Below are positions 25,680 to 33,317 of a DNA stretch of 48,991 nucleotides, piece by piece. A program made the position numbers and the translations under genes. Where the stretch lies: assembly GCA_019746135.1 (NCBI GenBank), contig JAIESI010000051.1, forward strand, positions 1 to 48,991, read 5' to 3'. The notes below the pieces were generated by a model, which was given only the letters and a program-made list of their open reading frames with translations, did no database searches and was not told where the DNA came from. The stretch is from Xanthobacteraceae bacterium (GTDB lineage Bacteria; Pseudomonadota; Alphaproteobacteria; Rhizobiales; Xanthobacteraceae). Position 1 is the stretch's first letter. The number at the start of each line of letters is the position of its first letter.

Positions 25680-25753
25680 GCCGCTCTCCGATCAGGTCAT
25701 GGAATCATTCGCGCAGTCCCATCGCATTCCCATTTGGCTTCTTGCCGGCCGCT

Positions 25754-26731
25754 CTATTCCACCTTGATTCCGGCGGTCGCGATCACCTTGCCGACATGAT
25801 CGGCCTCGGCGGCGAGATATTTCTGGAACGCCGCGGTCCCCTCGCCGGCCGGCTCGATGCCGGCCGCCGCAAGCTGCTTCTGCGTCTCGGGCATCTTCAC
25901 CACGGCGATCACCTCGGCTGCGATCTTGTCGGTGACCGCGGACGGCGTGCCGGCCCGGGCGAAAACGCCGACCATGGTCGCAAGATCGAAGCCTGGGATC
26001 ATCGAGGCGATCGGCGGCACGTCCGGCGCCTGCGGCGACGGCTGCGCACCGTTGGTCGCGAGAAGCTTCACCCGCTTGTCGGCAATGGCGGCGGCGAGCG
26101 ACGGATAAGCCGAGAAGATCACCGGCACATGGCCGCCGAGCAGCGCCGGCACCGACTGGCCGGTGCCGCGATACGGCACGTGCGTCATGTTGAGGCCGAG
26201 CGCGGCCTTCATCGCCTCCATGGAGAGATGATGCGCGCTGCCGACGCCGGAGGAGCCGTAGTTCACCTTGCCCGGATTGGCCTTCGCGTAATCGATGAAC
26301 TCCTTGAGCGAATTCACCGGCACGTCGGCGTGCACGACCAGGAACAGCGGCGCGCGGCCGAGCAGCGCCACGCCCGGCACGTCCTTGGCGGTATAGGACA
26401 GCGACTTGAACAGCGCCGGATTGATGGTGACGGTCGCGCCGTCGGTGACCATCAGCGTATAGCCGTCGGCGGGCGCGGTATTGAGCGCCGAGACCGCGAC
26501 GCTGCCCGCACCGCCCGGCCGGTTCTCGACCACGACCGATTGGCCGATCTTCTCCTGCAGGCGGGTGCCGACGATGCGCGCCGTGGTGTCCGGCAGGCCG
26601 CCGGCCGCGTAAGGCACGATCAGCTTGATCGGCTGGCTTGGATACTGCCCCTGCGCCTGCGCAGGGAGCGGCACGGCAAACAGCGGCAGGACAAGAAGCG
26701 CAGCAAAGGCTGCGGCGGCGCGGCGGATCAT
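25754..26731 (-). CDS. Bug/TctC-family periplasmic solute receptor 5 (tandem paralogue)
   Basis: A 325-residue receptor: signal peptide about 1-27 (AQA-Q), YPSQPIKLIVPYAAGGLPDT, VVENRPGGAGSVAVSALNTA, and HVPYRGTGQSVPALLGGHVP. ATG at 26731 is preceded by GAGGGAA, excluding the longer frame. It shares long identical blocks with the upstream receptor 6 (for example GQSVPALLGGHV, RVKLLATNGAQ, IPGFDL, ARAGTPSAV), so the two arose by tandem duplication. Both probably bind related ligands delivered to the same pathway as the P450. Confidence 0.95.
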   Translation of the reverse strand: MIRRAAAAFAALLVLPLFAVPLPAQAQGQYPSQPIKLIVPYAAGGLPDTTARIVGTRLQEKIGQSVVVENRPGGAGSVAVSALNTAPADGYTLMVTDGATVTINPALFKSLSYTAKDVPGVALLGRAPLFLVVHADVPVNSLKEFIDYAKANPGKVNYGSSGVGSAHHLSMEAMKAALGLNMTHVPYRGTGQSVPALLGGHVPVIFSAYPSLAAAIADKRVKLLATNGAQPSPQAPDVPPIASMIPGFDLATMVGVFARAGTPSAVTDKIAAEVIAVVKMPETQKQLAAAGIEPAGEGTAAFQKYLAAEADHVGKVIATAGIKVE

Positions 26732-26790
26732 GGCGTTTCCCTCGAGATCAGTTTTCTCGCCGCTGTTGTAGCAGCAAGTCCGCCTTGGCG

Positions 26791-27756
26791 TCACTGCGGC
26801 TTGATACCGGCGCTCTCGACGACCTTGGTGACGCGCGCGATCTCGGCGTCGATGGTCTTGGCAAAGGCGGTCGGTCCCTCGCCTGCCGGCTCCATGCCGA
26901 GGGCCGCAAATTGCGGCACCACGTCGGGCTCCTTCACGACCGCGATGGCTTCGGCCGCGATCTTTTCAACCACCGCGGACGGCGTTCCGGCGCGGGCATA
27001 CATCCCGATCAGCGTGATCAGGTCGAATCCCGGAATGATCTCGGCGAGCGACGGCACGTCCGGCGCGAGCGGCGAGCGTTGCGCGCCGTTGGTGGCAAGG
27101 AGCTTCACGCGGTTGGTCTCGACCGCGCCCTTGAGCGACGGATAGGCGGAGAACAGCGCCTGCACATGCCCGCCGAGCAGCGCGGGCACAGACTGACCGC
27201 TGCCACGGTAGGGCACGTGCGTAATGTTGAGTCCGAGCGCGGAATTCATCGCCGCCATGGTCAGGTGATGTGTGCTGCCGACGCCCGCGGAGCCGTAGGT
27301 GAGCTGTCCGGGCCGCGCCTTAACGTAGTCGACGAACTCGCCCAGGTTCGTGACCGGCACGTCCGAATGCACGGCGAGGAAAATCGGCGCACGCGCGAGC
27401 AGAGTGACCGGCACGAAATCTTTCTGCGGATTGTAGGAGAGCTGGGTGAGGAACAGCGGATTGACCGAAAGCATGGCGCTGTCGGTGACCATCAGGGTGT
27501 AGCCGTCGGCGGGGGCCGCGGCGATGGCCGAGGCCGCAACGCTGCCGTTGCCGCCGGCGCGGTTCTCCACCACCACCGAATGGCCGATGCGGGCCTGCAG
27601 CTTGGCGGCAACGAAACGCGCGACGGTGTCCGGCACGCCCCCGGGCGCATAAGGCACGACGATGCGGACGGCCTGGCTCGGATAGGGCGCCTGGGCCTCC
27701 GCCGCAGTCGAGAGCGCGAGCGCGGCAAGGACAAGCAACGCAGACCGCAGCGTCAT
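26791..27756 (-). CDS. Bug/TctC-family periplasmic solute receptor 6 (tandem paralogue)
   Basis: A 321-residue receptor: signal peptide 1-22 (AEA-Q), YPSQAVRIVVPYAPGGVPDT, ENRAGGNGSVAASAIAAAPA and HVPYRGSGQSVPALLGGHVQ. GGGGGAA precedes the ATG. It starts 51 bp after the P450 stop and is followed after 59 bp by its paralogue. Differences cluster in the ligand-facing segments (MLSVNPLFLTQLSYN versus the equivalent part of receptor 5), consistent with altered specificity. Confidence 0.95.
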   Translation of the reverse strand: MTLRSALLVLAALALSTAAEAQAPYPSQAVRIVVPYAPGGVPDTVARFVAAKLQARIGHSVVVENRAGGNGSVAASAIAAAPADGYTLMVTDSAMLSVNPLFLTQLSYNPQKDFVPVTLLARAPIFLAVHSDVPVTNLGEFVDYVKARPGQLTYGSAGVGSTHHLTMAAMNSALGLNITHVPYRGSGQSVPALLGGHVQALFSAYPSLKGAVETNRVKLLATNGAQRSPLAPDVPSLAEIIPGFDLITLIGMYARAGTPSAVVEKIAAEAIAVVKEPDVVPQFAALGMEPAGEGPTAFAKTIDAEIARVTKVVESAGIKPQ

Positions 27757-27807
27757 AGCGTTCCCCCGGACTGTTATTGCGCCGGTGTTGCCACGCGGCG
27801 GTCAGCG

Positions 27808-29055
27808 TCAGTGCGTCACCATCGGCAGGCTTTGCAATCGCAATTCGCCGACCGCGCCGCGATAGACCGGCGTGAAGTTGGGGTCGGCCAGGCGCGCCTT
27901 CGGGAAGCGCGCCAGCAGGCGCTTGATCGCGGTGCCGATGGCGGTGCGGCCGAGGATGTTGCCGATGCAGTGATGCGGGCCTGCGCCGAACGACAGGATG
28001 CGCTTGGGCTTCCTGTGGATGTCGAAGCGCAGCGGATCGGGGAACACGTCCGGATCGTAGCTCGGCGACAGCGGCGACGGCCGCACCACCATGCCCTTGA
28101 GGATGCGCGTGCCGCCGACCTCGGTGTCTTTGGTGGCGACCCGCGGAAAGGTGAAATAGCCGTTGCTGCCGAGACGCAGGCACTCTTCGAGCGCATCCGG
28201 AATGAGATCGGGGTTGTCGATCAACTGCTGCCGCTGGTCGTCGTGGGTGTAGAGCAGCAGCAGCGCGCCGCCGGCCGCGCGGCTGGTGGCCGACAGCGAG
28301 CCGCCGGCGAGGCCAAAGATCTGATCGAACAGCTCCTTGTCGGTGAGCTTGTCGCCGGCCTCGCGGGCGTTGACCAGATCGCTGATGAAGTCGGAATGCG
28401 GCTTGACCCGCCGCTCCTGAATGATGACTTCGATCTCCTCCATCACGCGCTGCATGGCGGTCCGGCACGCTTCCGGGAACGGCTCGCCGGGCTTGGTGTA
28501 GGTGGTCGCCGGCAACACGTCGTGGAACGCGACGAATATGGCTTTCCGCCTCGAATCCATGTTGATCATGGCCTCGAGCAGCGCATCCACCACGAGGTTT
28601 GCGCCGAGGTCCTTCATGGCGTCGAAGCTCGGCGCTTTTGCCTCGATCCTGTCGAGCATCCTTTCGATGATCGTCGCGATGCTGGCCTGCAACTGCTCGA
28701 TCCGGCGCGAAGAGAATGCCGGCATCAGCAGGCGGCGAAGCCGCGCATGCTGGGCGCCGTCCATCTGGGTGATGAACTGCGCATCCATGAACTTGTGGAA
28801 CTGCTCCCAGCCCGGCCCCTTGGGCATCTCGGAGGCGAAGGTTTCGGTGTCGGAGAACACCTTGTGCACGTCGGCGTAGCGGCCGACCACGACCTGCGGC
28901 GGGCCTTTGCCGAGCACGTAGAACGGCGGGCGGCGCGCCCATTCGGCCATGTGGGCGTGGGCGTTGGCCTTGAACTCGTCGCTGCCGAGATCGACATCGA
29001 CGACGTTGCGGCGGTCGAGCTCGGCGAGGCGATCGAATGCGGTGAGCGTGGACAC
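27808..29055 (-). CDS. Cytochrome P450
   Basis: A soluble bacterial P450 of about 415 residues. The heme-thiolate loop FGAGPHHCIG (Cys about 363) and the K-helix ECLR (ExxR) are intact, with HARLRRLLMPAFS as the C-helix. In the I-helix the usual AG-x-[D/E]-T-T is AGGSLS: the acid is Ser and the threonine is Leu, so the normal proton-relay pair is missing. A GTG start at 29055 is chosen because GGAG lies 6 bases before it; a TTG at 29079 has no ribosome site. It leads a leftward group with three Bug receptors. No ferredoxin or reductase gene is adjacent. Confidence 0.93.
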   Translation of the reverse strand: MSTLTAFDRLAELDRRNVVDVDLGSDEFKANAHAHMAEWARRPPFYVLGKGPPQVVVGRYADVHKVFSDTETFASEMPKGPGWEQFHKFMDAQFITQMDGAQHARLRRLLMPAFSSRRIEQLQASIATIIERMLDRIEAKAPSFDAMKDLGANLVVDALLEAMINMDSRRKAIFVAFHDVLPATTYTKPGEPFPEACRTAMQRVMEEIEVIIQERRVKPHSDFISDLVNAREAGDKLTDKELFDQIFGLAGGSLSATSRAAGGALLLLYTHDDQRQQLIDNPDLIPDALEECLRLGSNGYFTFPRVATKDTEVGGTRILKGMVVRPSPLSPSYDPDVFPDPLRFDIHRKPKRILSFGAGPHHCIGNILGRTAIGTAIKRLLARFPKARLADPNFTPVYRGAVGELRLQSLPMVTH

Positions 29056-29082
29056 TGGAAGCTCCGGGCCTGTTTCCAATGG

Positions 29083-29094
29083 TTAGATATCTAA
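29083..29094. promoter_or_regulatory. AT-rich 12-bp palindrome in divergent promoter region
   Basis: TTAGATATCTAA is perfectly symmetric and stands 28 bp before the P450 start in a GC-rich background. Its size suits a dimeric repressor of the MarR type. Perfect 12-bp palindromes also occur by chance, so this is a weak call. Confidence 0.35.
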
Positions 29095-29254
29095 GGATTA
29101 TCGCATTGCGCGAGGCCGGCCTGCAACGTCCTTCCGGCTCAACCCAGCGGCCTTGATAATACCGGCGACGGCCGCAATTTCATGGCGCGACGCCCCTCCT
29201 TGACCAAATCCCCTGCTTCGCCCATCGGTTCCATCGTTTAACCTGGACTTTGCA

Positions 29255-30331
29255 ATGAGCTCATCCCGGCCGGTGCCGATCTTCGATGGACATAACGACG
29301 CGCTGCTGCGCCTGTGGAAGCGCAAGGGGCCCGACGCGCCGCGCGCGTTCCTCGACGGCGAAGGCAAGGGACAGCTCGATCTGCCGATGGCGCGGCAGGG
29401 CGGCTTCGCCGGCGGCCTGTTTGCGATCTTCGTCCCCTCGCCCCGGAACACGGCTGGGCGCGGCAAGGACGAGCCACCGGTCCTCGACACCGCTCCCGGC
29501 GCGCCGTTGCCGCCACCGCTCGATCTTGCGACCGCGCAAACCGCGGTGTGGAGCATGGCGTCGATCCTGGTTCGGATCGAACGCGAAGCGGAGGGGCGCC
29601 TTCGCATCTGCCGCACCGTGAAGGACATCCGGCATTGCGTCGATCACAACGTGCTGGCCGCGGTCCTGCATATCGAAGGCGCGGAGGCGATCGACCCGGA
29701 GTTCGAGACCCTCGACGTGCTGCATCAGGCGGGGCTTCGCTCGCTCGGACCGGTGTGGAGCCGGCCGAACGCCTTCGGGCATGGCGTGCCGTTTCGCTGC
29801 CCATCATCTCCCGACATCGGGCCGGGCCTGACCGATCTCGGCAAGGAGCTCGTGCACAACTGCAACCGGCTGAAGATCCTGATCGACCTTTCGCACCTCA
29901 ACGAAAAGGGCTTCTGGGACGTCGCCGAGCGGAGCGACGCGCCGCTGGTCGCCACCCACTCCAACGCCCACGCGCTCAGCCCGCATTCGCGCAATCTCAC
30001 CGACCGGCAATTGGCGGCGATCCGCGAAACCGATGGCATGGTGGGCGTAAACTTTGCGGTGAGCTTCCTGCGCGAGGATGGGCGCCAGGACCGCGACACA
30101 CCGGTCGAGCTGGTGATCGATCACGCCGAGCACATGCTCAAGCACGCCGGCGAGGACAATGTCGGCTTTGGATCGGATTTCGACGGCGCCATGGTCCCGA
30201 AAGGACTCGGCAATGCCGCGGGCCTTCCGGTGCTTGTCGAAGCGATGCGAAAGCGCGGCTACGGCGAGCCGCTGATCGAGAAGCTCTGCTGTCGCAACTG
30301 GCTCAGGGTGCTCGAAAAGACTTGGCGCTAA
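29255..30331 (+). CDS. Membrane dipeptidase family (peptidase M19)
   Basis: A 358-residue di-zinc dipeptidase. Metal ligands of the family are in place: FDGHNDAL (HxD, residues 10-17), HIEGAEAI (bridging Glu), DLSHLNEKGFWDV and THSNAHALSPHSRNLTD (His), and FGSDFDG (Asp). Despite the family name there is no signal peptide or anchor, as in many bacterial homologues. The ATG at 29255 has a weak ribosome site. Its last codons and TAA stop lie inside the first unit of a 14-bp tandem repeat, and a strong hairpin follows. Substrates may be D-amino-acid or dehydro dipeptides. Confidence 0.93.
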   Translation: MSSSRPVPIFDGHNDALLRLWKRKGPDAPRAFLDGEGKGQLDLPMARQGGFAGGLFAIFVPSPRNTAGRGKDEPPVLDTAPGAPLPPPLDLATAQTAVWSMASILVRIEREAEGRLRICRTVKDIRHCVDHNVLAAVLHIEGAEAIDPEFETLDVLHQAGLRSLGPVWSRPNAFGHGVPFRCPSSPDIGPGLTDLGKELVHNCNRLKILIDLSHLNEKGFWDVAERSDAPLVATHSNAHALSPHSRNLTDRQLAAIRETDGMVGVNFAVSFLREDGRQDRDTPVELVIDHAEHMLKHAGEDNVGFGSDFDGAMVPKGLGNAAGLPVLVEAMRKRGYGEPLIEKLCCRNWLRVLEKTWR

Positions 30332-30444
30332 GGACTTGGCGCTAAGGACTCGGCGCTAAGGACTCGGCGCCAAGGACTCGGCGCCAAGGACTCGGCGCCA
30401 AGGACTCGGCGCCAAGGACTCGGCGCCAAAAGACTTGGGCGAAA
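30319..30444. repeat. 14-bp tandem repeat spanning the dipeptidase stop codon
   Basis: About nine head-to-tail units: GACTTGGCGCTAAG twice, GACTCGGCGCTAAG once, GACTCGGCGCCAAG four times (30361-30416), GACTCGGCGCCAAA once, then a degenerate unit at 30431-30444. The change from T to C at unit positions 5 and 11 occurs in steps along the array. The first unit contains the TAA stop of the dipeptidase gene. Most units contain the palindrome GGCGCC. Confidence 0.95.
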
Positions 30445-30450
30445 AGACTT

Positions 30451-30473
30451 GGGGCGGGCTCTGAGCCCGCCCC
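30451..30473. terminator. Convergent terminator hairpin
   Basis: GGGGCGGGCT and AGCCCGCCCC form a perfect 10-bp stem with a 3-base loop, directly after the tandem repeat and before the stop of the convergent HD-domain gene. On the minus strand a CTTTTC tract follows, and no T-run is seen on the plus strand. Confidence 0.75.
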
Positions 30474-30501
30474 GCTCTATTCCTTAAAGGAACGGCGATC
30501 T

Positions 30502-31296
30502 CTAGAGGAACCGCGTCGGCCACATGATGGTCCGCCACATGTGCGCGGATGGGCTGTTGTCCCAGCCCAAGCCTTCCTTCGGCTGCTTGAAGTTGCGGCC
30601 GATGATGTCCTCGAACGCCTCGAGGTTGACCTGGGCATTGGGGTCGAAGGCGTAGACGTCGTTCACGCAAATGAGCCGCGACGTCTCGTAGTACTTGCTG
30701 TCGCGGGCGCGCTTGTACTCCTCGACGATGTAGGGCTCCGGCTTGTAGTCCGGACCGAAGTACTTCAGGTACATGTCGGGATATTTGTAGCCCATCGATT
30801 CGTCGGGGAAGAACCGCAGCGCCTGATGCATGCGGATCGCCTCGCTGACCTCCTCGTCGACATAGGGCGCGATCATCTGCGCGCCCCAGTAGCCGTGGTC
30901 GCAGCGGATGAAGCTCACCACCGCGATGTCGTGCAGGAGGCACGCCAGCACCACCTTCTCGCTGTGGCCGGCCTTGAGCGCCAGCGCACCGCTTTGCAGC
31001 AGGTGGTTGGTCGAGGCGAAGCGGCACTTGAAGTAGTCGAGCAGCGTCGGTTTGTCCGGCATCTTGGGCAGCCGCGGGTCTTCGCCCATGTTGAAATACT
31101 TGCCGGGGTACTTGGACTGCAGCGCTGCGCCGCCGGACATCTCCACCCGGCCGTCCATCAGGTTCGCCAGCACCGATTTGGTCACGACCCGCTCGAGATC
31201 GTGCATCATCTGCTCCTCGAGATGATCGGCACGCTCGGAGAGCGTCATCTGGCTGGTGATCTTGTCGTCGTTTTTGGCGGCAGCTTGAGGTCCCAT
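30502..31296 (-). CDS. HD-domain protein of unknown function
   Basis: A 264-residue soluble protein. The HD signature is LACLLHDIAVV (H122, D123), with H98 (TNHLLQ), H134 and H157 as further likely metal ligands, giving the H...HD...H pattern of metal phosphohydrolases and the mixed-valent di-iron oxygenases. The C-terminal part is rich in Tyr, Pro and Trp. No known subfamily is recognised. ATG at 31296 has GGAGGGG before it. It is divergent from an ABC ATPase gene. Hydrolase or oxygenase cannot be told apart from sequence alone. Confidence 0.82.
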   Translation of the reverse strand: MGPQAAAKNDDKITSQMTLSERADHLEEQMMHDLERVVTKSVLANLMDGRVEMSGGAALQSKYPGKYFNMGEDPRLPKMPDKPTLLDYFKCRFASTNHLLQSGALALKAGHSEKVVLACLLHDIAVVSFIRCDHGYWGAQMIAPYVDEEVSEAIRMHQALRFFPDESMGYKYPDMYLKYFGPDYKPEPYIVEEYKRARDSKYYETSRLICVNDVYAFDPNAQVNLEAFEDIIGRNFKQPKEGLGWDNSPSAHMWRTIMWPTRFL

Positions 31297-31468
31297 CGGG
31301 TCCCCTCCATAGCGTGATGGCGGTTCGGCCCACCGGGCCGCTTGCCCAAAGGTTACACCGAATCGGAACCCCTGCGACACTGAAAGCCAGTGTTTCACCT
31401 ATGCAAAAAGCAGGCATAATGGCTGCAAGGGCATAAGAAAATTCGGGGCGGGAACGGGTTCGGGACGA

Positions 31469-32224
31469 ATGGCGCATATCGAAATCCGCGACGTGTCGCT
31501 GGTCTATGACACGCCGGCCGGCCAGGTGACCGGCGTCGACAGGGCAAGCTTCAACATCGAGCAGTCGGAGTTTCTCTGCATCGTCGGCCCCTCGGGCTGC
31601 GGCAAGTCCACGCTGCTGAACATCATCGCCGGCTTTCTTCCTCCGACCGGCGGCGAGATCAGGATCGCCGGCAAGGCGGTGTCCGGCTACGGCCAGGACC
31701 GCGGCGTGGTGTTTCAGGATTTCGCGCAGCTGTTTCCGTGGCGTACGGCGCTGGGCAACGTCGCCTTCGGCCTCGAGATGAAGGGCGTGGGCAAGCAGGA
31801 ACGCGAGGCGACGGCGCGCAAGCAGCTCGCGCTGGTCAAGCTCGAGAAATTCGCCAACTCCTATCCGCACCACCTCTCCGGCGGCATGCAGCAGCGGGTC
31901 GCGATCGCGCGTGCGCTCGCCTACAATCCCGCGGTGCTGCTGATGGACGAGCCGTTCGCCGCGCTCGACGCTTTGACGCGCGACGACATGCAGCGACTCC
32001 TCGCCGACGTGTGGCGCGAGACCCGCAAGACGGTGATCTACGTGACGCACAACGTCGCCGAGGCAGTGTATCTCGCCGATCGCGTGGTGGTGATGACGCC
32101 GCATCCGGGCCGGGTGAAGGTCGAGGTGCCGATCGCGCTGCCGCGGCCGCGCGATCCGCTGAGCGTCGAATTCCTCGACTACCAGAAACAGCTTCTGCGT
32201 CAGCTCGGACAGGAGACGCATTAA
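31469..32224 (+). CDS. ABC transporter ATP-binding protein (SsuB/TauB-like)
   Basis: A 251-residue importer ATPase. Walker A is GPSGCGKS (40-47), the Q-loop VVFQDFAQLFPW, signature LSGGMQQR, Walker B VLLMDEPFAALD and the H-loop VTHNVAEA. These forms match sulfonate, nitrate or taurine importers. It is coupled to the next gene through TAATG (32222-32226). No permease gene is adjacent; the permease pair at 9634-11246 belongs to the same importer class and could be its partner. Confidence 0.95.
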   Translation: MAHIEIRDVSLVYDTPAGQVTGVDRASFNIEQSEFLCIVGPSGCGKSTLLNIIAGFLPPTGGEIRIAGKAVSGYGQDRGVVFQDFAQLFPWRTALGNVAFGLEMKGVGKQEREATARKQLALVKLEKFANSYPHHLSGGMQQRVAIARALAYNPAVLLMDEPFAALDALTRDDMQRLLADVWRETRKTVIYVTHNVAEAVYLADRVVVMTPHPGRVKVEVPIALPRPRDPLSVEFLDYQKQLLRQLGQETH

Positions 32225-33261
32225 TGAAACTCTCTCCGCGGTCATTCCGGGGCGCGCCCGCAAGCGCGTACACGCGCTTATGGCGCCGCCCCGGAATAAC
32301 GCGGAGTATCATTGCCGGCATCGTGGGCGCGGCGGCAATGTTGCCCGCCGCGCCCGCAACCGCGCAGGACAGCTATCCGTCCCGTCCGGTCCGCCTCGTC
32401 GTCGGCTTCGGGGCCGGCGGGCCGACCGACATCCCGGCCCGCTTCATCGCCGACAAGCTCGGCAACCTGCTCGGCCAGCGCATCATCGTCGAAAACAAGA
32501 CCGGCGCGGCAGGCATGCTCGCGACCCGCGACGTGCTGGCGCAGCCGGCCGACGGCTACAACCTCCTGCTCTGCACGCACTTCGAGTCGATCAACACGGT
32601 GCTCTACAAGAACCCGGGCTTCAAGCTGTCGGACATCGCGCCGGTCTCGCTGATCGCCAAGTACTACTACGGCCTTGCACTCTCGAATGCGGTCCCCGCC
32701 AACACGGTCGAAGAGCTGCTGGCCTATGCCAAAGCGCGGCCGGGCGAGGTGAGCTACGGCACGCTCGGCGCAGGCTCGGCGCAGGAGATCATGGCGCGGC
32801 AGTTCGAACGGCTCGCGGGCATCTCGATGAACCGCATCCCGTTCCGCACCGGTTCGCAGGTCATGCCGGACCTGATCGCCGGCCGGGTGCATTTCTACGT
32901 GTCGCCGACCATCGCCGTCGTGCCGCCGCACCAGGCCAAGCAACTCAAGATCATCGGCGTCACCAGTCCCGCGCGGCTCAACGGCCTGCCCGACGTACCG
33001 ACGCTGAAGGAAAAGGGCATCGACTACGTGCGCTATGGCTTCCTCGGCATCTGCGCGCGCGAAGGCACACCGCCGGCCATCGTCAGCCAGCTCAACCGCC
33101 ATATCGTCTCGATCGTGGCGACGCCGGACTACCGCGAGCTGATCGAAAAGGGCGGCTCGCTGCCGGAGGCCTCGACACCCGCGGAACTGGGGCAAGTCAT
33201 CGCACAGACGCTGGATGACGTTGCGGCTACAATCCGCGAATTCGGATTGCAGCAGGAGTGA
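32224..33261 (+). CDS. Bug/TctC-family periplasmic solute receptor 7 with repeat-derived leader
   Basis: A 345-residue receptor whose family region begins YPSRPVRLVVGFGAGGPTDI at about 51. The ATG overlaps the ATPase stop (TAATG) and follows AGGAG, so this start is well supported. Codons 4 to 28 are an entire palindromic repeat of family B, which adds RSFRGAPASAYTRLWRRPG-like residues before the hydrophobic signal core (SIIAGIVGAAAM) and cleavage near PATA-Q. The result is an unusually long, arginine-rich signal n-region. A Bug receptor inside an ABC operon is also unusual; ENKTGAAGMLATRDV confirms the family. Confidence 0.92.
   Translation: MKLSPRSFRGAPASAYTRLWRRPGITRSIIAGIVGAAAMLPAAPATAQDSYPSRPVRLVVGFGAGGPTDIPARFIADKLGNLLGQRIIVENKTGAAGMLATRDVLAQPADGYNLLLCTHFESINTVLYKNPGFKLSDIAPVSLIAKYYYGLALSNAVPANTVEELLAYAKARPGEVSYGTLGAGSAQEIMARQFERLAGISMNRIPFRTGSQVMPDLIAGRVHFYVSPTIAVVPPHQAKQLKIIGVTSPARLNGLPDVPTLKEKGIDYVRYGFLGICAREGTPPAIVSQLNRHIVSIVATPDYRELIEKGGSLPEASTPAELGQVIAQTLDDVAATIREFGLQQE
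32233..32306. repeat. Palindromic repeat, family B copy 3, inside a coding region
   Basis: Arms CTCCGCGGTCATTCCGGGGCG and CGCCCCGGAATAACGCGGAG pair almost completely, with the internal hairpin AAGCGCGT-ACA-CGCGCTT. The same left arm and centre occur in the intergenic copies at 13506 and 15416. Here the element is read as codons 4 to 28 of the Bug receptor 7 gene without breaking the frame. Confidence 0.88.
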
Positions 33262-33317
33262 CGCCAATTGGGTTGGTGACCAGGGACTTACAGAACAGAC
33301 GTGAGGGAGAACGCGAC

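Noticed and set aside
26638-29094. 818-codon plus frame over the Bug receptors and P450
   Set aside because: Antisense shadow; no domain, no ribosome site, and the three minus-strand genes are unmistakable.
30319-30444. CRISPR array
   Set aside because: The repeats are head-to-tail with no spacers; this is a simple 14-bp tandem array.
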